The notes beneath the pieces are model-generated. The model made no database searches. It had not been told where the DNA came from and worked only from the letters and a program-made list of their open reading frames with translations. A stretch of DNA of 18,767 nt from Candidatus Oleimmundimicrobium americanum. Its GTDB lineage: Bacteria > Actinomycetota > Aquicultoria > UBA3085 > Oleimmundimicrobiaceae. A program made the position numbers and the translations under genes. Within the stretch, counting starts at the first letter, position 1. Each line of letters starts with the position of its first letter. Shown in pieces: positions 1 to 7,336 of this stretch. Where the stretch lies: positions 1 to 18,767 of the forward strand of contig DFBH01000046.1 in assembly GCA_002366545.1 (NCBI GenBank), in the 5' to 3' direction.

Positions 1-1
1 G

Positions 2-523
2 ATGAAAAGGGTGGAGGCCAAAAGGCGGGGAATACAAAATGAGCTTAATGGGATAAGAAACACCATGGTTTTTCCCGGAAAAAACATCAACGACGCGCTT
101 CTTGAAATTGGAAGCACTCCAATTCAAACCCCGATTCCGCTTTCCAATCTTCTTCGCCGTCCCGAAGTGAAGTACGAATATCTTGAAAAACTGTGTTCGG
201 AGAAGTTTGTTTGCCGGCGCGAGGGGGGTCGAGCTTCGAATGAGATTCGCAAACATGTGGAAATGGAAATAAAATACGAAGGCTACGTTCGACGCCAAAT
301 GGATCAAATTGAGAGGCATAGGCGCGCCGAAGAAAAATTGATCCCTGATGATATAAACTACCATGAGCTCTCGGGCCTTTCTTTTAGAGCCCGGACACAA
401 CTCGCAAAAGTAAGGCCGCGCTCTCTCGGACAAGCGTCAAGAGTTTCAGGGATCTCTCCAGCCGATGTAGCGGCTCTTATGATTTATCTGGAGCAGAGAG
501 CAAGAAGGGATAAAAAAGCATGA
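2..523 (+). CDS. mnmG: tRNA uridine-5-carboxymethylaminomethyl modification enzyme MnmG (GidA), C-terminal part
   Basis: This is the last 173 residues of a protein that normally runs to about 620-630, so the gene is cut by the window edge; the ATG at base 2 is internal. MnmG, with MnmE, installs the (carboxymethyl)aminomethyl group on U34 of certain tRNAs, using FAD. The FAD-binding part lies outside the window; what remains is the C-terminal helical domain that contacts tRNA and MnmE. Recognisable family stretches are EIKYEGYVRRQ (about residues 88-98), the DINYHELSGLSFRARTQL segment (117-134) and RPRSLGQASRVSGISPADV (138-156). The stop TGA overlaps the ATG of rsmG in an ATGA arrangement, so the two are probably translationally coupled. 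mnmG next to rsmG is the usual near-origin order in Bacillota and many other bacteria. The identification is from family motifs and context and is secure. Confidence 0.95.
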   Translation: MKRVEAKRRGIQNELNGIRNTMVFPGKNINDALLEIGSTPIQTPIPLSNLLRRPEVKYEYLEKLCSEKFVCRREGGRASNEIRKHVEMEIKYEGYVRRQMDQIERHRRAEEKLIPDDINYHELSGLSFRARTQLAKVRPRSLGQASRVSGISPADVAALMIYLEQRARRDKKA

Positions 524-1260
524 ATCAAAAGTTGAAATCTCTTTTGAAGGAAGGCACAACAAGGCTCGGAGTTAAAATTACAGATAATCAAGAGATGGCC
601 TTTGAGCTATATTTTGAGGAGCTAAAAAAGGAAAATGAGAAGCTCAGCTTAACCTCAATAACGGATGACCGGGAGATTGTGGTCAAACATTTCTTGGATT
701 CCTTGAGTTGTTCAATGGCTTGTGGTTTTAGCGGGGGGCCTAAGGTTGTAGATATTGGGACCGGGGCAGGCTTCCCCGGGATACCTTTAAAAATAGTTTA
801 TCCCGGGGCTGAACTCACGATGCTTGACTCCTCGAACAAAAAGGTGAAATTTCTTTTAGGTATCATTGAGCGTCTCAATTTAAAAGGAGCTTCAGCGGTT
901 TGTTGTCGAGTTGAGGAATATGGTATAAATAAGAATAATAGAGAGATTTTTGACTTGGTTTTAGCGAGAGCAGTGGCTCCCTTGTCTGTTTTAATGGAAT
1001 ATGCTTTGCCTCTTCTTAAAGTAGGGGGATTGTTTCTGGCTCAGAAGAGCCGGGGGCTTGAGAAAGAAATATGCGAAGGAGAAGAGGCAGCGAAAGTTTT
1101 AGGTGGGAGAATCAAAGAAGTAAAGGAGATATCGGTGCCATTTCTTGAAAGCAAGCGCTACTTGGTGGTAACTGAGAAGATATTTCCTTCCCCTGAGAAA
1201 TATCCTCGGAGGACGGGCATTCCCACTAAAAGACCATTGGGAAGAAAACAGAGTTTTTAG
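520..1260 (+). CDS. rsmG: 16S rRNA (guanine-527-N7) methyltransferase RsmG (GidB)
   Basis: 246 residues, full length for the family. RsmG methylates N7 of G527 in 16S rRNA of the small subunit with S-adenosylmethionine. The SAM-binding loop DIGTGAGFPG lies at residues 78-87, after the typical N-terminal helical part with KHFLDSL (56-62). The conserved LARAVAPL segment follows at about 148-155, and the tail carries the family's YPRRTGIPTKRPL signature just before the end. The start overlaps the mnmG stop by 4 bases, and parA follows after 66 bases. In many genomes loss of RsmG gives low-level streptomycin resistance; that is family knowledge, not seen here. Nothing odd in sequence or length. 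Confidence 0.97.
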   Translation: MNQKLKSLLKEGTTRLGVKITDNQEMAFELYFEELKKENEKLSLTSITDDREIVVKHFLDSLSCSMACGFSGGPKVVDIGTGAGFPGIPLKIVYPGAELTMLDSSNKKVKFLLGIIERLNLKGASAVCCRVEEYGINKNNREIFDLVLARAVAPLSVLMEYALPLLKVGGLFLAQKSRGLEKEICEGEEAAKVLGGRIKEVKEISVPFLESKRYLVVTEKIFPSPEKYPRRTGIPTKRPLGRKQSF

Positions 1261-1281
1261 TATTATAAAGGAATAATAATT

Positions 1282-1310
1282 TTGTGATAGAAGTAATCTA
1301 TTAATAAAAT
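1282..1310 (+). promoter_or_regulatory. Possible sigma-A-type promoter for parAB
   Basis: In the 66-base gap between rsmG and parA, TTGTGA (1282-1287) and TAAAAT (1305-1310) are separated by exactly 17 bases. They match the -35 and -10 consensus at 4 and 5 of 6 positions. Transcription would begin around base 1317, almost on the ribosome binding site AAGGTGA (1316-1322) of the GTG start at 1327, so the leader would be very short. The region is AT-rich, so chance matches are likely; parA could equally be read from the mnmG-rsmG transcript. Confidence 0.3.
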
Positions 1311-1326
1311 AATACAAGGTGAATAA

Positions 1327-2097
1327 GTGGCCAAAAAATCAAGAGCAATAGCCATTGTCAATCAAAAAGGAGGAGTGGGCAAAAGCACCACAGCGGTTAG
1401 TTTGGGGGCTTGCCTTGCTCAAATGAACGAGAAAGTTCTTCTGATTGATTTAGATCCTCAGGGGAACACGACAAGCGGATTGGGATTAGACAAGGGCGAC
1501 AGAAAAAAATGTATTTATAATGCTATCATTGAGGACGACCCTCTTTCTGAGGTCGTTGAGTCTACGCAGGTAGAAGGCTTATCCATTGTTCCTGCTACCA
1601 TCCAGCTTGCAGGAGCAGAAATTGAGTTGGTTCCCATAATGTCCCGGGAAACCAAACTAAAACGAGCAATAGGGCCAATTAAAAAAGATTATGACTATAT
1701 AATTATTGATTGTCCCCCTTCCCTTGGTCTTTTGACGATCAACGCGCTAACGGCTGCAGATCAGATTATAATACCAATTCAGTGCGAATATTATGCTTTG
1801 GAGGGCCTAAGCAAGTTGCTTGAAAGTGTGAAGTTAATCAGAAAAAACCTGAATTCTCATCTGGAGATTGCCGGTGTTCTTATGACAATGCACGACTCTC
1901 GCACCAAGATTTCTCAACAAGTGGTGGACGAGGTCGCCAAATATTTCCAAGAGAAAGTTTATAAAGCTATAATTCCCAGGACGGTAAGGTTAAGTGAAGC
2001 TCCCAGCTTTGGTCAGCCGATTACTATTTATAATCCCGGTTGCAGCGGAGCTATAGCATATCAAAATTTTGCGAAAGAAGTGATTAAGCGTGGCTAA
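1327..2097 (+). CDS. parA: Chromosome partitioning ATPase ParA (Soj)
   Basis: 256 residues, full length for chromosomal ParA/Soj. It is a deviant-Walker ATPase that binds DNA non-specifically when ATP-bound and works with ParB to move and organise the origin region. The deviant Walker A box KGGVGKST lies at residues 14-21 with its signature lysine, followed by the Walker A' motif LLIDLDPQGN at about 38-47 and the Walker B-like IIIDCPPSLG near 125-134. The C-terminal part shows the family's RTVRLSEAPSFGQPI stretch. The start is GTG, chosen because AAGGTGA sits 4 bases upstream and the protein then begins MAKKSRAIAIVNQKGG, as in relatives. Its last 8 bases overlap the parB start, so the pair is coupled. 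Confidence 0.97.
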   Translation: MAKKSRAIAIVNQKGGVGKSTTAVSLGACLAQMNEKVLLIDLDPQGNTTSGLGLDKGDRKKCIYNAIIEDDPLSEVVESTQVEGLSIVPATIQLAGAEIELVPIMSRETKLKRAIGPIKKDYDYIIIDCPPSLGLLTINALTAADQIIIPIQCEYYALEGLSKLLESVKLIRKNLNSHLEIAGVLMTMHDSRTKISQQVVDEVAKYFQEKVYKAIIPRTVRLSEAPSFGQPITIYNPGCSGAIAYQNFAKEVIKRG

Positions 2098-2965
2098 AAG
2101 AGGTCTGGGTAAAGGGTTAGGTTCTTTAATTCCGTCTGCTGAGCATATTGGGGGAGGTCCTCAGTTGGAGCGAATCCCAATCCGGGAAATTTCTCCCAAT
2201 GCTTTCCAGCCACGTAAAAACTTTGCCTCCGAGGCTTTTCAAGAACTCGTATCCTCCATAAAAGAGTTCGGTGTTATTCAACCGATAGTTGTTAGACCAA
2301 AAGGGTTGAGTTACGAGTTAGTGGCCGGGGAGCGGCGTTGGCGAGCCGCAAACGAAGCCGGACTCGAGGCGGTGCCCGCAATTATTAGAGAAACATCGGA
2401 TACCGAGTCTCTGGAACTGGCGTTGGTGGAAAACCTGCAGAGGGAAAATTTAAATGCAATCGAAGAGGCTGCGGCTTATCAGCAGCTTATAGAGAAGTTT
2501 AATCTCACCCAAGGAGAATTGGCGGCGGTAGTGGGAAAAAATCGCACCACAATAACAAACACGCTGAGGCTTCTTCAGCTGCCGCGAGAGGTTCAAAAAT
2601 TAATCGAGGAGGACAATCTGTCTTCGGGACATGCCAGAGCTTTGCTCTCTTTGGAAGAGGAAGAAAAACAGGTAAATTTGGCCAATCGGATTGTTCAGGA
2701 AGGTTTGTCCGTAAGGCAAACGGAAAACACCGTTAGATTGCTGAGTTTTAGGGGAACCGGAGCCAATCAACCCAGGCACCTTCAGCCCAAGGCATTCAAG
2801 ACAATTGCGAAAAAGTTGGGCGAGAGCTTGTCAACGAAGGTTAAAATTAAGATGACTCAGAAGAAGGGCAAAATAGAAATAGAGTTCAAATCCCTAAATG
2901 ACCTTGAGAGAATATTTAGGGTTCTTACCGAAAGAGCATCTTCGGAACAAAATCAAGAGAAATAA
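2090..2965 (+). CDS. parB: Chromosome partitioning protein ParB (Spo0J), CTPase and parS-binding
   Basis: 291 residues, typical length. ParB binds parS sites near the origin, slides along DNA as a CTP-dependent clamp and recruits ParA and SMC. The N-terminus carries the common MAKRGLGKGLGSLIP start (ParA-interacting segment). The ParB nucleotide-binding domain follows with GERRWRAA at residues 80-87 and NLQRENLNAIEEA at about 114-126. The helix-turn-helix is at about 136-165 (LTQGELAAVVGKNRTTITNTLRLL), and the C-terminal dimerisation part is the last 60 or so residues. Translation starts at GTG inside the end of parA (8-base overlap). I found no exact 16-bp parS in this window; the nearest thing is the spaced palindrome at 14032-14052. 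Confidence 0.97.
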   Translation: MAKRGLGKGLGSLIPSAEHIGGGPQLERIPIREISPNAFQPRKNFASEAFQELVSSIKEFGVIQPIVVRPKGLSYELVAGERRWRAANEAGLEAVPAIIRETSDTESLELALVENLQRENLNAIEEAAAYQQLIEKFNLTQGELAAVVGKNRTTITNTLRLLQLPREVQKLIEEDNLSSGHARALLSLEEEEKQVNLANRIVQEGLSVRQTENTVRLLSFRGTGANQPRHLQPKAFKTIAKKLGESLSTKVKIKMTQKKGKIEIEFKSLNDLERIFRVLTERASSEQNQEK

Positions 2966-3105
2966 TAATTGTCTGCCCGCATCGTGTTTCTTAAGAAATT
3001 TGAGATAACTATTCCATCATTAATCCGGAGCAAGACAACAGAAAGGGTGAAAAAGATATCGTCTTTACGCGCTTTACTAAAAAACTTGGGTTAGTTCTTC
3101 TCCTT

Positions 3106-5295
3106 TTGTTTTTAATCTCATCCTTTTACGTTTGTCTGTCTCCAAATACGTCTTTTGCAAACGGGAACAGAAAAGTTGTTCTTATTACAATAGACAAGCT
3201 AAGTCTGGATGAGTTGGCTGAAGCAGACGCTCCATTTCTGAAAAAGCTCATCGAAGAGGGCACAGTGGGTCTTATGAATTGCCGGACGGCAGGATTTAAC
3301 GTGCCCAATAACACCTATCTTACTATAGGGTGTGGAGCTCGCGCTAACGGGGGTCCTTATGGTGAAGAGTCATTCAACAGCAAGGAAATTGTGGGTGGGC
3401 TGTCAGGGCTTGAAGCAAGAAAAATTTTTGAGCACCGAACGGGTTTAATTCTCCCGGAAGAGATGGTTGTCAACCTCGGAATTGCCAATATTGCAAGAAG
3501 AAACGCCGAGCTTGCTTATGGCGCCGTTCCCGGTCTTCTTGGGAGCACACTAAAAGAAAACGGTTTCAAGATAGCCGTTTTAGGAAATGCTGATATTAAT
3601 GACGAGGTTCGCAGAGAAGCATGTTTAATCGCCATGGATGAAAAGGGAGTAGTTCCGTTGGGTGACGTAGGGAGCTCGTTTTATTTAAATGACCCTTCGG
3701 TACTTGGTGGCTACAGAACCAATTACGATGCTCTTTTAGATGGCGCTCGAGGGTTTTTGGGAAAAGCGGATTTTCTTGTTGTGGAGCTGGGCGATATCGG
3801 TCGAATAGATTCTCAGAGCGATTTGGCCGAGGAGGCGGTGGTTGTTGCTCAAAAAACAAAGGCAATCAGGAACATAGATCAATTTATTGGTTCTTTGTTA
3901 GAAGCAGCAAACCCGAAAAACACCTTGGTTATTGTTGTAAGCCCAACTCCGTCTCGCGCAATGTTGAAGGAGAAGGCTCGCTTAAATCCGCTTATAATTT
4001 CGGGGCCGGGTTTCAAGGGAGGCACCTTAAGCTCTGATACAACCAGGCGCCATGGAATTGTTACAAATGCAGATATAGCTCCAACCATTTTTAGCTTTTT
4101 GGGCGCAGAAATACCTTATCAGGTGAGCGGAAGGCCGGTCTTTGCTGTTTCTCAAAAGGATCCCATTCCTTATCTTCTGAATTTAAAAGCAAAAGCAACG
4201 GCAATTTATCAAATTCGTAATTCCGTTCTCACTTTTTTTACTTTTTTTGTCGTCATGAGTATTTTAGTTTCTTTGTTTGCCTTATTTGCAGCGCGTCGGG
4301 GAAAAACAACAAAAAAAGGAAGACACGTTGTTTTGCAATTTCTTTTGCTCTGGGCGATTTCTCTTCCTTTGGCTTTTTTGTTTCAACCGTCCTTTGTGGC
4401 CAAATTACCCTGGGGAGCTGCTCTCTTTAGTTTTATGTTCGCGCTTGTTTTGGCCTCTCTCTCTCTCAGTTTGCGCAAAGAAAACATTCTCGGTCCAATA
4501 ATGGCTATATCTCTGGCTACCTCTTTAGCTCTTTTGTGCGATGCGATTTTAGGTTCAAAACTTATGCTCCAATCATTTTTGGGCTCTTGCCCCATTGCCG
4601 GAGGGCGTTTTTATGGTTTAGGCAACACCTACATGGGAGCAGTTGTAGGCTCATCCATAGTAGGCATAACTGCCTTAACCGCTAAGTTTTATAAAAATCG
4701 TCGCACAGCCTTAATCGTGGTTACTCTCTTTTTGTTGGTGGTTTGTGTCGTTGTTGGTTATTCTAAATTTGGGGCGAACGTGGGAGGGCTTATCACGATG
4801 GTTGGTGCATCTGTGGTTACATGGGTTGGATTAAAAGGAGAGAGAATAAACTGGAGACGCTTTTTATACATTGCGGTTACCGTGTTTTTGTTCTTTGTTC
4901 TTGTTATCTCTGCTGACCTTTTGGTCAGGTCGGGGCAATCACACGCGGGACGAGCGATTGAGCTCATTAAGACGGATGGTGCTAAAGCGGTTTTTGATAT
5001 AATTAGCAGAAAACTTACGATGAATATAAGAGGAATTACGTCTACTCCCTGGGGTGGAATATTGGTGGTTATGGTTTTGCTCCTTCCTATGGCCTTAATG
5101 AGCTTGGAGCAATCCGATTGGATAACACCTGAGCTTCATTGGTTTTTCCGGGGGCTAATGGGGGCTTCCGGTGGAGCAATTTTTGCTCTTATTTTTAATG
5201 ATACAGGCATTGTTGCTGCCGGAATAACTATAATTTATGTATGGGTGCCGCTGTTATACTTGTTTTTTTCCAAGAAGGAGACGGGATTTTTGTAG
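3106..5295 (+). CDS. Large membrane protein with secreted alkaline-phosphatase-like domain (gene ends uncertain)
   Basis: The frame from the first standard start (TTG, 3106) gives 729 residues. Residues 22-345 resemble the alkaline phosphatase/sulfatase superfamily: VVLITIDK with a likely metal Asp (residue 30), a NNTYLTIG stretch near 68-75, and late HGIVTNADIAPTIFSFLG. The usual Asp-His pair near the third metal site reads VVSPTPSR instead, so catalytic competence is doubtful. After residue 365 come about nine hydrophobic segments with motifs GGRFYGLGN (about 498-506) and FNDTGIVAAG. The phosphatase-like part should face outside. The TTG start would cut a signal sequence: upstream in-frame codons give a basic stretch then LGLVLLLLFLISSF, but with no ATG/GTG/TTG. 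The 3' end may also be shifted (see findings). It follows parB and precedes envelope genes; I infer a surface-polymer role but do not recognise the family name. Confidence 0.75.
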   Translation: MFLISSFYVCLSPNTSFANGNRKVVLITIDKLSLDELAEADAPFLKKLIEEGTVGLMNCRTAGFNVPNNTYLTIGCGARANGGPYGEESFNSKEIVGGLSGLEARKIFEHRTGLILPEEMVVNLGIANIARRNAELAYGAVPGLLGSTLKENGFKIAVLGNADINDEVRREACLIAMDEKGVVPLGDVGSSFYLNDPSVLGGYRTNYDALLDGARGFLGKADFLVVELGDIGRIDSQSDLAEEAVVVAQKTKAIRNIDQFIGSLLEAANPKNTLVIVVSPTPSRAMLKEKARLNPLIISGPGFKGGTLSSDTTRRHGIVTNADIAPTIFSFLGAEIPYQVSGRPVFAVSQKDPIPYLLNLKAKATAIYQIRNSVLTFFTFFVVMSILVSLFALFAARRGKTTKKGRHVVLQFLLLWAISLPLAFLFQPSFVAKLPWGAALFSFMFALVLASLSLSLRKENILGPIMAISLATSLALLCDAILGSKLMLQSFLGSCPIAGGRFYGLGNTYMGAVVGSSIVGITALTAKFYKNRRTALIVVTLFLLVVCVVVGYSKFGANVGGLITMVGASVVTWVGLKGERINWRRFLYIAVTVFLFFVLVISADLLVRSGQSHAGRAIELIKTDGAKAVFDIISRKLTMNIRGITSTPWGGILVVMVLLLPMALMSLEQSDWITPELHWFFRGLMGASGGAIFALIFNDTGIVAAGITIIYVWVPLLYLFFSKKETGFL

Positions 5296-5314
5296 ATTAT
5301 CGGTAGCCATCATA

Positions 5315-5413
5315 ATGTTTGCAAGCACGGCGTTCTTATATATTATTGTGGAAGAACACATTAAAAAAACTAAAGGTGATGATTTTGAACGGGGGAAATC
5401 GAATGAGCGATGA
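5315..5413 (+). CDS. Possible 32-residue membrane peptide, or the out-of-frame end of the upstream gene
   Basis: ATG at 5315 opens a short frame with a hydrophobic N-terminus (MFASTAFLYIIV) followed by a charged tail (EEHIKKTKGDDFERGKSNER), ending at 5413 and overlapping the ATG of the YtxH-type gene at 5403. No good ribosome binding site precedes it. The same frame is open upstream and adds RLSVAII, which makes a full membrane helix, and it would join the preceding gene if the T-run at 5287-5291 were one base shorter. I think the second reading is more likely than an independent gene. Confidence 0.3.
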   Translation: MFASTAFLYIIVEEHIKKTKGDDFERGKSNER

Positions 5414-5708
5414 AAGAAAATTTGGTTTTGAAGAGTTTGGGGTAGGTCTTTTTGCCGGTGCGGCCATAGGTGTAGTTGCCGGGTTGCTTCTTGCGCCACA
5501 GGCTGGGGCGATGACTAGGAAACAAATTACCGGACGAGCAGAAGAGGTTAAAGATGCAGCAGAAGGTTTATTTCAGCAGACAAAAAGGAACGTCGATGTT
5601 TTAATCAAAAGAGCGGAAAAACTTCTGGGGCTTCAAGAAAAGATTGTCTGGAAGAAGATAGAAACTCTCAGGTCCGATCTCAAGAAATACAATTTAAATG
5701 AGGCGTAA
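5403..5708 (+). CDS. YtxH-domain small membrane protein
   Basis: 101 residues from the ATG at 5403, chosen because GGGGG (5391-5395) sits 7 bases upstream and the protein then starts MSDERKFGFEEFG just before the membrane helix. One transmembrane segment rich in Gly/Ala (about residues 12-33) ends in LLLAPQAGAMTRKQI, the typical YtxH pattern of a helix followed by APxxGxxTR. The remainder (40-101) is a charged, helical, probably coiled cytoplasmic region (EEVKDAAEGLFQQTKRNVDVLIKRAEKLL). YtxH proteins are often stress-linked in Bacillus but their biochemical role is not established. It lies 24 bases upstream of ddl and is probably in one transcript with it. Confidence 0.8.
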   Translation: MSDERKFGFEEFGVGLFAGAAIGVVAGLLLAPQAGAMTRKQITGRAEEVKDAAEGLFQQTKRNVDVLIKRAEKLLGLQEKIVWKKIETLRSDLKKYNLNEA

Positions 5709-5732
5709 CTTCTTTAGCTTGGGAGGAGCTGA

Positions 5733-6680
5733 ATGAGCAAACCAAAGGTTGCTGTTTTGCTTGGTGGCCGTTCGAAAGAACGAGAGGTGTCCCTTATTAC
5801 CGGGGGAGAGGTTTATAAGGCTCTGATTCAGGGTGGCTACCCTGCTTTCAAAATAGATTTGGATGAGAACCTTGTAGAGAATTTAAAAAAAGAACAACCG
5901 GGCATTGTTTTTATAGCTCTTCACGGGAGGTGCGGTGAGGACGGAGCCGTCCAAGGGGTGCTGGAGATTTTAGGTATCCCATATACGGGTTCCGGTGTTT
6001 TGGCAAGCGCGATCAGTCTCAACAAAGTGGCTGCTAAGAGGATGTTTAAAGCAGAAGGAATTCCCACCGCCGAGTTCTGTGCATTAACGCAAAGGGTGTT
6101 TAAGGCAAATAGGTTAAAAGTAGCGAAAGAGTTAGCGGACAGCTTAGGTTTTCCTTTAGTCATAAAGCCTGCAAGCGAAGGTTCTACTTTTGGTATGAGT
6201 ATAGTAAAGGACGAAAAGCCTCTTTTGGGAGCGCTTGAGGAAGCTTTTAAGTATGACGACGAGGTTTTGGCAGAAAAATTTATAGAAGGAACCGAAATCA
6301 CGGTGGGGGTTTTGGGGAATGATGAGCCGTGGCCATTACCAACTCTGGAGATAACTCACAGCCGGGAGATGTACGATTATAAGGCAAAGTATACCGCGGG
6401 AATGAGCGGTCACATAATCCCCGCTCGGATTTCTAAAGAGCGTAGGGAGAGGGCGCAAAAAGAGGCTGTACGTGTTCACAGGGTTCTCTATTGCAGCGGG
6501 TTTTCGAGAGTTGATTTTATAGTTTCTTCAGACGGTACTCCATATGTTCTTGAAGTAAATACCATTCCGGGGATGACTCCGCTTAGTCTTTTTCCTGATG
6601 CTGCTCGAGCTGCGGGTATTGAGTTTCCAGAGCTTATTGAGAAGATAGTGGAATTTGCTCTGGAAAAGAGGCGGTTATAA
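5733..6680 (+). CDS. ddl: D-alanine--D-alanine ligase
   Basis: 315 residues, full length. Ddl joins two D-alanines with ATP to make the dipeptide that ends the peptidoglycan stem. The N-terminal motif VAVLLGGRSKEREVSL (residues 6-21) is typical, followed by ALHGRCGEDGAVQGVLEILG (66-85) and the GSGVLASAISLNKVAAK segment. The ATP-grasp domain shows PLVIKPASEGSTFGM (about 144-158), EKFIEGTEITV (about 183-193) and the Mg-binding end DFIVSSDGTPYVLEVNTIPGM (about 264-284). The omega-loop reads SREMYDYKAKYT, close to the standard YDYxAKY of D-Ala-D-Ala ligases, so I see no reason to propose a D-Ala-D-Lac enzyme. Ribosome binding site GGGAGGAG lies just upstream of the ATG. It is not beside murC or ftsQ here but follows the membrane-protein cluster. 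Confidence 0.95.
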   Translation: MSKPKVAVLLGGRSKEREVSLITGGEVYKALIQGGYPAFKIDLDENLVENLKKEQPGIVFIALHGRCGEDGAVQGVLEILGIPYTGSGVLASAISLNKVAAKRMFKAEGIPTAEFCALTQRVFKANRLKVAKELADSLGFPLVIKPASEGSTFGMSIVKDEKPLLGALEEAFKYDDEVLAEKFIEGTEITVGVLGNDEPWPLPTLEITHSREMYDYKAKYTAGMSGHIIPARISKERRERAQKEAVRVHRVLYCSGFSRVDFIVSSDGTPYVLEVNTIPGMTPLSLFPDAARAAGIEFPELIEKIVEFALEKRRL

Positions 6681-6702
6681 CAGCCCTTTTCTTTTTAGTG
6701 CT

Positions 6703-6834
6703 ATAAACCACCGGTTTATCCGGTAGACACGGCGAGCGAAGTGAAACGAAGCGCGGCGATCTCGAAGCTCCTGGTAAACAGAGATTGCTTCGTCATTCGA
6801 CGTAACGTCGGAATCCTCGCAATGGGCATAATAG
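6703..6834 (+). repeat. Palindromic repeat cluster downstream of ddl
   Basis: Three nested or adjoining foldbacks. ATAAACC (6703-6709) pairs with GGTTTAT (6713-6719) around a 3-base loop, overlapped by ACCGG (6710-6714) with CCGGT (6720-6724). Further on, ATTGC (6784-6788) pairs with GCAAT (6819-6823), enclosing GACG/CGTC (6799-6802/6806-6809). Between them the text cgagcgaagtg and gaagcgcggcgatctcgaagc is of the kind found in dispersed palindromic repeats of many uncultured bacteria. No good coding frame fits. The function is unknown; a non-autonomous repeat is the simplest view. Confidence 0.55.
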
Positions 6835-6929
6835 TCAAGAATGTGGCCTAAAAACATAACATATTACCAGCTGGAGTCAGGATTTGTTAAGGTAATAGTT
6901 AAAACGTTTTAACTTTCGATAGGGTAAGG

Positions 6930-7091
6930 ATGGAGAAAATGGTAAAGAAACGATGCCTGTATTGCAGAGGACATCAAGTGTTGGAAGAATACTTCTCAAG
7001 ACTTAAAGGACACTACCGACAACACAGAGGTCTATCACAAAACAAGAGAAAGAATTACTTTAATTGGTATTTTTATTTACGTCCGAGGTGA
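6930..7091 (+). CDS. Possible 53-residue basic Cys-containing protein, unrecognised
   Basis: Not an obvious repeat product. ATG at 6930 (AGGG 5 bases upstream) or ATG at 6939 (GGAG 3 bases upstream) opens a frame ending with TGA at 7089-7091. The peptide starts MEKMVKKRCLYCRGH, with a single CxxC pair near residues 9-12, and is strongly basic (RLKGHYRQHRG, QNKRKN) with an aromatic tail (NYFNWYFYLRPR). One CxxC plus histidines could be half a zinc site, as at the N-terminus of some transposases, so a transposase fragment is possible. I do not recognise a family and it may not be expressed. Confidence 0.35.
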   Translation: MEKMVKKRCLYCRGHQVLEEYFSRLKGHYRQHRGLSQNKRKNYFNWYFYLRPR

Positions 7092-7111
7092 TGAAAGAAG
7101 CCACATTTTTG

Positions 7112-7131
7112 GTCATTAAGCCCGCAATGAC
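7112..7131 (+). repeat. Small inverted repeat GTCATT/AATGAC
   Basis: GTCATT (7112-7117) and AATGAC (7126-7131) form a 6-bp stem around the 8-base loop AAGCCCGC. The pattern GTCATT...CCCGC...AATGAC resembles a degenerate copy of the dispersed palindromes common in intergenic DNA. It is one of several foldbacks in this gap and no gene end lies close enough to make it an obvious terminator. Confidence 0.35.
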
Positions 7132-7204
7132 AAAATTCAACAGTCTCAGGACTGGCAGCTGGATGCTGTTTTAATGACTCTTGACTAGCTGAAGCGGTTG
7201 ACTT

Positions 7205-7247
7205 GCCCGCCAATGCCTGACGGCATAATAGGCGTAGGCAGACGGGC
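7205..7247 (+). repeat. Two-tier hairpin followed by a short T-run
   Basis: An outer stem GCCCG (7205-7209) pairs with CGGGC (7243-7247). An inner stem TGCCTG (7214-7219) pairs with TAGGCA (7235-7240), with one G-T pair. Four T residues follow directly, giving a terminator-like look on the plus strand, but no plus-strand gene ends near it except the doubtful ORF at 6930-7091. I therefore call it a palindromic repeat first and a terminator only as an alternative. Confidence 0.45.
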
Positions 7248-7336
7248 TTTTGACTGCTTGTTAGCAGCTTATTTTAAGCCTAAAAATGACCCCTCGTTTT
7301 TCACTTCCCTTTGTTCTTCCAGGTCCTGTGGCGGGG

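Noticed and set aside
6675..6857. Minus-strand 60-codon frame downstream of ddl
   Set aside because: It lies over the palindromic repeats; its peptide is what such repeats encode by chance.
6825..7231. Direct repeat GGCATAATAG at 6825 and 7222
   Set aside because: A 10-base match within this much sequence is expected by chance.
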